Both the position numbers and the translations under genes were made by a program. The notes beneath the pieces are model-generated. The model worked only from the letters and a program-made list of their open reading frames with translations. It did not search any database and was not told the origin of the DNA. Of a stretch of DNA of 43,690 bases, positions 39,534 through 43,690 are shown piece after piece (the stretch's first letter is position 1; every line of letters starts with the position of its first letter). The DNA is from an uncultured archaeon. Its GTDB lineage: Archaea > Nanobdellota > Nanobdellia > Pacearchaeales > GW2011-AR1. The DNA lies in NCBI GenBank assembly GCA_902385625.1, contig CABMGE010000015.1:1-43690 (forward strand), read 5' to 3'.

Positions 39534-40097
39534 CTACCTCCCTTTCTGAGATTTTCTGGTTTCAAAACTCTTCTCAACAGAATTTTGAGGTTTAGCAATA
39601 TGCTTTTGCTCCCTTGCCTGTTCTTTTGATATTTTCATTGTTTCTTCTTTTGAAGCTTCTTCTTTATCTTTTGCTTCTTTTTGCTTTGACTCGTCAGTTT
39701 CTTGTTTTTCAACTTTTTTCTCTTCCTTAACTTCAGCTTTAGGAGTTTCTTTTTTAATTTTTTCTTCTCTGAGTCTTGCGAATTTAACATGATTAGGTAT
39801 ATCTACAAGTTCGACTTTTACAATATTATTATCATACTTTTTAGCAAGAACTTTTATTTTTGCAGGAGGCTTTTTCATTCCCCTAAATCTTATTTCATTG
39901 TTAAGTATTTGATCAATTTTTACCTGCCTTAAGTCTCGATCATAAAGTTTCATATGCTTGGCTATAAATTTTTTTAACTCTTTAACTGCCCTGTTTGCTC
40001 TTTTATGCATTCCTACTTTTAACCATTCTCTTCTAAGTGGAACAATATATTCTCTTTCAAGGATAAGTTTCGGTTCTGATTTTTTTTCTTTAGCCAT
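39534..40097 (-). CDS. rpl31e: Ribosomal protein L31e with long charged C-terminal extension
   Basis: The first 90 residues are L31e: LEREYIVPLRREWLKVGMH, RANRAVKELKKFIAKHM and VKIDQILNNEIRFRGMKKPP. A 90-residue extension of Lys/Glu/Gln-rich sequence follows from about residue 97 (EEKIKKETPKAEVKEEKKVE), roughly doubling the protein. The last gene of the S19e-L39e-L31e operon, 4 nt after L39e. The extension is probably disordered and may contact rRNA or neighbouring proteins on the large subunit. Confidence 0.92.
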   Translation of the reverse strand: MAKEKKSEPKLILEREYIVPLRREWLKVGMHKRANRAVKELKKFIAKHMKLYDRDLRQVKIDQILNNEIRFRGMKKPPAKIKVLAKKYDNNIVKVELVDIPNHVKFARLREEKIKKETPKAEVKEEKKVEKQETDESKQKEAKDKEEASKEETMKISKEQAREQKHIAKPQNSVEKSFETRKSQKGR

Positions 40098-40101
40098 TTT
40101 T

Positions 40102-40308
40102 TTACCCTAGATGTCTTTTTGACTGTCTTCTTGGTTTAATTTTGAGTTTTGTTCTTCTCCAATGTCTTTTGACATGAGTAACTGCTGAAGGATGTACTTT
40201 TTTACCTTTTCCCATCTTCTTTAAAACTACCCATACAGGAGCCCATCTAGTTTGTTTTGTCGCCTTTGCAAGTTTGATTTTTTTTTGTTGACAGCTTCTA
40301 TTTCCCAT
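40102..40308 (-). CDS. rpl39e: Ribosomal protein L39e
   Basis: [20 protein letters not shown] and the late [10 protein letters not shown] block are the L39e signature, a small protein threading the exit-tunnel region of the large subunit. It is 68 aa compared with about 50 in most archaea, because of an insertion (about [14 protein letters not shown]) before the HWRRTKL element and an extra basic C-terminus. One base separates it from the S19e stop. Confidence 0.88.
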   Translation of the reverse strand: MGNRSCQQKKIKLAKATKQTRWAPVWVVLKKMGKGKKVHPSAVTHVKRHWRRTKLKIKPRRQSKRHLG

Positions 40309-40309
40309 T

Positions 40310-40729
40310 TTATTTTACACTCTCCAATAATTCTTTTCCTTGTTTTGTCAGTACTCTTCCTGCTCTTTTTCCTGATTCATTGAATTTTTCAAGTAGGCCT
40401 GCTTTTTCAGCTTGTTGTAATATTGTTCTTATCATTTTTCCACTAGCTCTCTTGAATTTTTCAGGTTGCATTCCTCTATTTTTTAAGCTTCCATATCTTG
40501 TTTTAAGCCTGTTTACTCCAACTACTTTATGAGTATATATTTGTCTTATAATGCTTGCAGCTCTTTTATGCCAAAAATCAGGATCTTGTGGAGGTCTTAC
40601 TTTTGCTGTTCCTGTTTTAACAAAATGACTCCATGCAGGTTGTTTAAATTCAGGCATATCTTTCAGTATGTTTGCGAGTTTAGTATTATATTCGCCAGCA
40701 GGCATATCATAAACTGGATTTTTTTCCAT
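40310..40729 (-). CDS. rps19e: Ribosomal protein S19e
   Basis: The 139-aa protein has [20 protein letters not shown], then [29 protein letters not shown] and a C-terminal [12 protein letters not shown]...GRVLTKQG, all characteristic of S19e of the small subunit. It heads the conserved archaeal S19e-L39e-L31e operon, although the PDCD5-type gene often found between S19e and L39e is absent. A TATA box about 22 nt upstream lies between 7-bp inverted arms. Confidence 0.93.
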   Translation of the reverse strand: MEKNPVYDMPAGEYNTKLANILKDMPEFKQPAWSHFVKTGTAKVRPPQDPDFWHKRAASIIRQIYTHKVVGVNRLKTRYGSLKNRGMQPEKFKRASGKMIRTILQQAEKAGLLEKFNESGKRAGRVLTKQGKELLESVK

Positions 40730-40741
40730 TTTGTATATTTT

Positions 40742-40761
40742 TTCAACAATTATATGTTGAA
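40742..40761 (-). promoter_or_regulatory. S19e operon TATA box between inverted arms
   Basis: TTCAACA (40742-40748) and TGTTGAA (40755-40761) are perfect inverted copies six bases apart, and the minus strand between and across them reads CATATAATTG, a TATA box about 22 nt before the S19e ATG. A ribosomal-operon repressor or autoregulator could use it. Confidence 0.45.
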
Positions 40762-40790
40762 TTTATTTGGTCATGCTTTGCAGCATTAGA

Positions 40791-40807
40791 ACAGTTAATT
40801 TAACTGT
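40791..40807. promoter_or_regulatory. 17-nt palindrome upstream of the S19e operon
   Basis: ACAGTTAA and TTAACTGT are perfect inverted copies around one base. It lies between the proximal TATA (40742-40761) and a second palindromic TATA, GGTTTATAAACC at 40835-40846. It may be an upstream activator or operator site. Confidence 0.4.
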
Positions 40808-40834
40808 CAAACCTAATTGATTATTAATAAACTT

Positions 40835-40846
40835 GGTTTATAAACC
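40835..40846. promoter_or_regulatory. Second, palindromic TATA element (S19e distal promoter candidate)
   Basis: GGTTTATAAACC is a perfect 12-bp palindrome centred on a TATA box. On the minus strand it would start a transcript near 40815, giving the S19e operon a second promoter with a leader of about 85 nt. Confidence 0.3.
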
Positions 40847-40858
40847 TTTTCTTAGGTT

Positions 40859-43690
40859 TTAAGCTACTCCACTACTACCGCCACCGCTTCCACCTGAACT
40901 TGGTATAGGAGTTGGTGTTTGAATCCCCAGTCTATCTGAAACACATTGATTATAATTTTCTATACTAAATACATGAGCAAGTTTGCAAAAGATTTTTACA
41001 AATGTTGATTTATATCCCTTTGCATTTTGAATCATTTTTGTAACTTCAATACACTCTCCACTTGAACATACATTACTTTCACATTCATAATTGTTCTGGC
41101 ATTTTGCCCAATTTCCCTGAGAGTCTACTGTTTTTTGCCTTTGAACTATTCCATCATAATTACAATAAGCACCCATTTGTTCGTATTTATTTACCCATTG
41201 TTTAGAATACAAAGTTACATCGACATAATTCTTTGCACCAGATTCATTTGAATAAGTTATATTATTGGTATATAATACAAAGCTTTCCATTTCAGGACCA
41301 TAATCAGGTATTTTTATGTCTATTTTCTCTCCAGGAATTAATGTATAGCTATAGTTTTCATTAGTTCCATATAAGCTAAGCTTTGCTTCATTTTCAGAGA
41401 TTATTTCTAGTTTGTAATTATGATCTTCTCCAACAGGCAATTGATCTCTATCAGTATTTTCTACAAGTTCTTTTTGAATATTTCCTGTAGGTTGTTCAAT
41501 TCTTGTTCCATAAGGAATACAAATATTATCCATAATATTATTTTTATTACCTGAGTCATAGCTAATCCATCTTGGAACATAGCATCCAGAACAGATTCCA
41601 GGAGAGCAATATATTTGCTCTTCTATTGGTTGTTTACTACATCCTCCATAATCTACACATATTCTTTTTTGATAACCATACTCAGGACATACAGCAGGTT
41701 CTATTTTACATTCCCAGTAGGTTTTGCAAGTTTCATTTGTCCCATTTATCAATGGCAATGAAAGTGTTGAAGGGCATTTTTTAATTGCTTGATCTAAAAA
41801 GTTTCTATTCAAATAAGAAATACTGAATTCTTTATATTTTGCACTATTATCTTTTAAATCATCAATAACCTCATTTATTCTTTTTTGAGATAACTGTAAT
41901 ATCTGAGTTTCACTTAATTGCTTTCCAGAATAAACATGAGCAGTAACTAAAACATTTTTATCAACCCAAAATATTTCAGCAGAATTATCATTATAGCTGT
42001 TTCCATAAGGATTTGCAGTCTTATCATAACTCCAGCTACAAATATAAATTACATTTTCCTTGTTAGTTTCATAATCCCAATAAGATTCCTCTTTACATAT
42101 ATTATAATCGGTTCTTTGTTTTATCCAATTGCTTAAATCAACATCACGATTATCCACTACCATTAAATTTAACCAGATAGAACCATATTCCTGCTCTGCA
42201 TTATTATCATTATTAGTTCGACTATTCCAAAATCCAGAATATCCTCTATAGTTATACTCTTTATCATTAATTTGTATAGTTCCATTTTCTTCCCTTCCAT
42301 AACCATCAGACTCATAATTTTGCCCATATATTTCTGTGTCTTCAGGATTTGCAAGTTGATTTATTAAGTCTTGGCATACTCCATAATTTTGTACTGGAAC
42401 TGTTTTTGTACAAACTCCATTATTGCAACCAGAACCACAAGTAGCTACTCTATATCCTGCCTGATTATTTTCACAATAATATTCAGTCAAATATTCTTCT
42501 GAGCTTTTATTTGAATTATCATACGGACTTCCGCAAGTGTCATTAATGCATCTTTCATTAGTGCAAACTGTTCCAAGTTCATAGAACTTCTTTCCATTGT
42601 CAGAATCAGTACAATAAGGTTCTTTAATGCAAGCTCCATTAGAGCATCCATTTGAACATTCATATTCATAATGATAAGCAGTATTTTTATCAGTGCAATA
42701 CCATTCAGAAAGCATGTTTGGATGATTAATATTATCAATATAGACTCCGCAATTATCTTCATTTATTTTTTCAATTCCATTAGTTTTAGTAAGAGTTTTA
42801 CCCTTAACATAATAATTAAGTCCATTATCTGAATCAGTGCAAGTGGTAATTATTGTTTGATTTATACAAGCTCCATTAGAGCATCCATTTGGACAGATAA
42901 AAGTTCTTTCTTGAGAATTTCCTTCTCCAGGACCACAACCTTTTTCACTTAACTGGTTAGCATTAGAACTAATTTGATCATCATTTCCATAACCACATTT
43001 ATCCTCTGATTTAAAATTGATATTTATAATTATTGAATTAGTAGTTGAATTAGCTACAGCAACATAATTTATTTTTGAAACATAGATATTTAATTCTCCA
43101 AATACATAGTTGTTTCCAGGTTGAACTTGCTTAGATTCTCCATTTATTGTTAAACTTGCTGTAGTTGGGGATGAAACAACTAACTTAACATCTCCAGAAG
43201 AGCCTTGACTAATCTTATAATTAGTACGATTAACTAATATAGTTCCATACTTATAATAATCTTCAGGACCATTATCAGACTCAATACAAGAACTTATTGG
43301 TTTCTCTTCTATACAAGCTCCATCAGAGCATCCATAAGGGCATGTATATTTTTCATAATTAACAGTAGTTTTATCTTTACAAAAAAATTCCTGCACAACA
43401 TCTCCATTACAGGTATCTATAGCACATTCGTTTCCAATACATACCTTCCCCTTTACATAATAAAAATTATTTAAGCTAGAATCACTATCTGTACAAACAT
43501 TAGGGGTTAGGCAATTTCCATTAGTACAAGTCTGACCACTAACACAATTTCCACAAGTTCCTTGGCAACCGTCTGTTCCACATGTTTTTCCGATACAATC
43601 AGGATTACAAGTTGTAGTTGTTGAAAATAATTGGAATTCATTAATATTAATCCAGTCCCCATCTCTTGGACTTGATGCATCAATCCTAAC
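40859..43690 (-). CDS. Giant Cys-rich repeat surface protein, 5' end beyond the window
   Basis: The minus-strand frame is open from the stop at 40859 to the window edge, at least 943 codons; the GTG at 43396 is not the true start. The N-terminal part seen here has a Cys module (CNPDCIGKTCGTDGCQGTCG). Four repeats follow of the type C[TI][ED]SD-(15-40)-C-(20-30)-[EW][YF][FY]?C-(10)-GC[SN][ND]GAC, with one interrupted by a beta insertion. A unique central domain (about 40 kDa, Asn/Tyr-rich) comes next, then further Cys motifs (CKTYWECKIEPAVC, CSPGICSGC) and a final NYECESNVCSSGEC segment. The C-terminus is Gly/Ser-rich with no membrane helix. It is probably secreted and disulfide-stabilised, perhaps an adhesin. 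Function unknown. Confidence 0.7.
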   Translation of the reverse strand, partial: VRIDASSPRDGDWININEFQLFSTTTTCNPDCIGKTCGTDGCQGTCGNCVSGQTCTNGNCLTPNVCTDSDSSLNNFYYVKGKVCIGNECAIDTCNGDVVQEFFCKDKTTVNYEKYTCPYGCSDGACIEEKPISSCIESDNGPEDYYKYGTILVNRTNYKISQGSSGDVKLVVSSPTTASLTINGESKQVQPGNNYVFGELNIYVSKINYVAVANSTTNSIIININFKSEDKCGYGNDDQISSNANQLSEKGCGPGEGNSQERTFICPNGCSNGACINQTIITTCTDSDNGLNYYVKGKTLTKTNGIEKINEDNCGVYIDNINHPNMLSEWYCTDKNTAYHYEYECSNGCSNGACIKEPYCTDSDNGKKFYELGTVCTNERCINDTCGSPYDNSNKSSEEYLTEYYCENNQAGYRVATCGSGCNNGVCTKTVPVQNYGVCQDLINQLANPEDTEIYGQNYESDGYGREENGTIQINDKEYNYRGYSGFWNSRTNNDNNAEQEYGSIWLNLMVVDNRDVDLSNWIKQRTDYNICKEESYWDYETNKENVIYICSWSYDKTANPYGNSYNDNSAEIFWVDKNVLVTAHVYSGKQLSETQILQLSQKRINEVIDDLKDNSAKYKEFSISYLNRNFLDQAIKKCPSTLSLPLINGTNETCKTYWECKIEPAVCPEYGYQKRICVDYGGCSKQPIEEQIYCSPGICSGCYVPRWISYDSGNKNNIMDNICIPYGTRIEQPTGNIQKELVENTDRDQLPVGEDHNYKLEIISENEAKLSLYGTNENYSYTLIPGEKIDIKIPDYGPEMESFVLYTNNITYSNESGAKNYVDVTLYSKQWVNKYEQMGAYCNYDGIVQRQKTVDSQGNWAKCQNNYECESNVCSSGECIEVTKMIQNAKGYKSTFVKIFCKLAHVFSIENYNQCVSDRLGIQTPTPIPSSGGSGGGSSGVA

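Noticed and set aside
43394..43396. GTG as start of the giant Cys-repeat protein
   Set aside because: The frame stays open upstream for 98 more codons with the same Cys-repeat pattern, so the real start is outside the window.

Overview
The window is about 44 kb of very AT-rich DNA carrying archaeal information-processing genes: PCNA, a PriS-PriL fused primase, Orc1/Cdc6, Hjc, Cbf5, TrmY, the eukaryote-like ribosomal proteins S19e/L39e/L31e and a histone-fold protein. Many starts lie 22-28 nt downstream of an archaeal TATA box, which implies leaderless mRNAs. The fused primase, class II LysRS, very small proteins and many Cys-rich single-pass surface proteins point to a DPANN archaeon, most likely Pacearchaeota/Woesearchaeota-like. 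That placement is inferred from gene content, not from a phylogeny.

Layout. (1) 1-14.1 kb: a surface-protein region. After a truncated secreted gene and a plus-strand secreted protein, one long minus-strand operon runs from a small winged-helix regulator (14093) down to 989. It encodes three paralogous pilin-like proteins, three large Cys-rich surface proteins and a secreted HExxH metalloprotease. One module (pilin-like + 1229-aa protein) appears duplicated as a second module (pilin-like + 604-aa + 722-aa proteins), in which the large protein is split in two. (2) 14.2-16.8 kb: PCNA and primase, divergent. (3) 16.9-21.8 kb: three membrane-anchored surface proteins and an unknown cytosolic protein. 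(4) 21.8-27.0 kb: Hjc, an unknown CCPKF-family protein, a mini-VKOR, a protein with six tandem HTH repeats, Orc1/Cdc6 and a Xer-type recombinase. (5) 27.1-32.7 kb: small membrane proteins, a 61-aa histone fold, an HD hydrolase, LysRS, two acylphosphatase-fold proteins, TrmY, and small unknown and Zn-ribbon proteins. (6) 32.9-37.9 kb: Cbf5, then an unusual metabolic group: a NadR-like P-loop kinase fused to an AvrD-like domain, an unknown protein, a dehydroquinate-synthase-like cyclase and a MaoC-like hot-dog protein. (7) 37.9-43.7 kb: two AlkD-like HEAT-repeat proteins, the S19e-L39e-L31e operon, and the 3' part of a giant Cys-rich repeat protein running off the window.

Connections. The many Cys-rich exported proteins would need oxidative folding, and the mini-VKOR is a candidate disulfide generator. 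Several promoters have the TATA box inside, or between the arms of, a perfect inverted repeat (16827, 32788, 36979, 40742), and a 28-nt palindromic element occurs twice (20708, 32362) upstream of two minus-strand genes. Both patterns suggest local operators. The recombinase gene and the MaoC-like gene have hairpin-rich upstream regions, unlike the compact leaderless promoters elsewhere.

Three small genes below about 60 codons were read directly from the sequence (27075-27251, 32130-32309 and the truncated gene at 1-91), plus three less certain micro-ORFs (13095, 26133, 37912). Only 32113-32515 approaches a 300-base gap; it holds the 59-aa gene, one copy of the 28-nt element and otherwise AT-rich DNA. 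I see no tRNA, rRNA, CRISPR array or insertion sequence.
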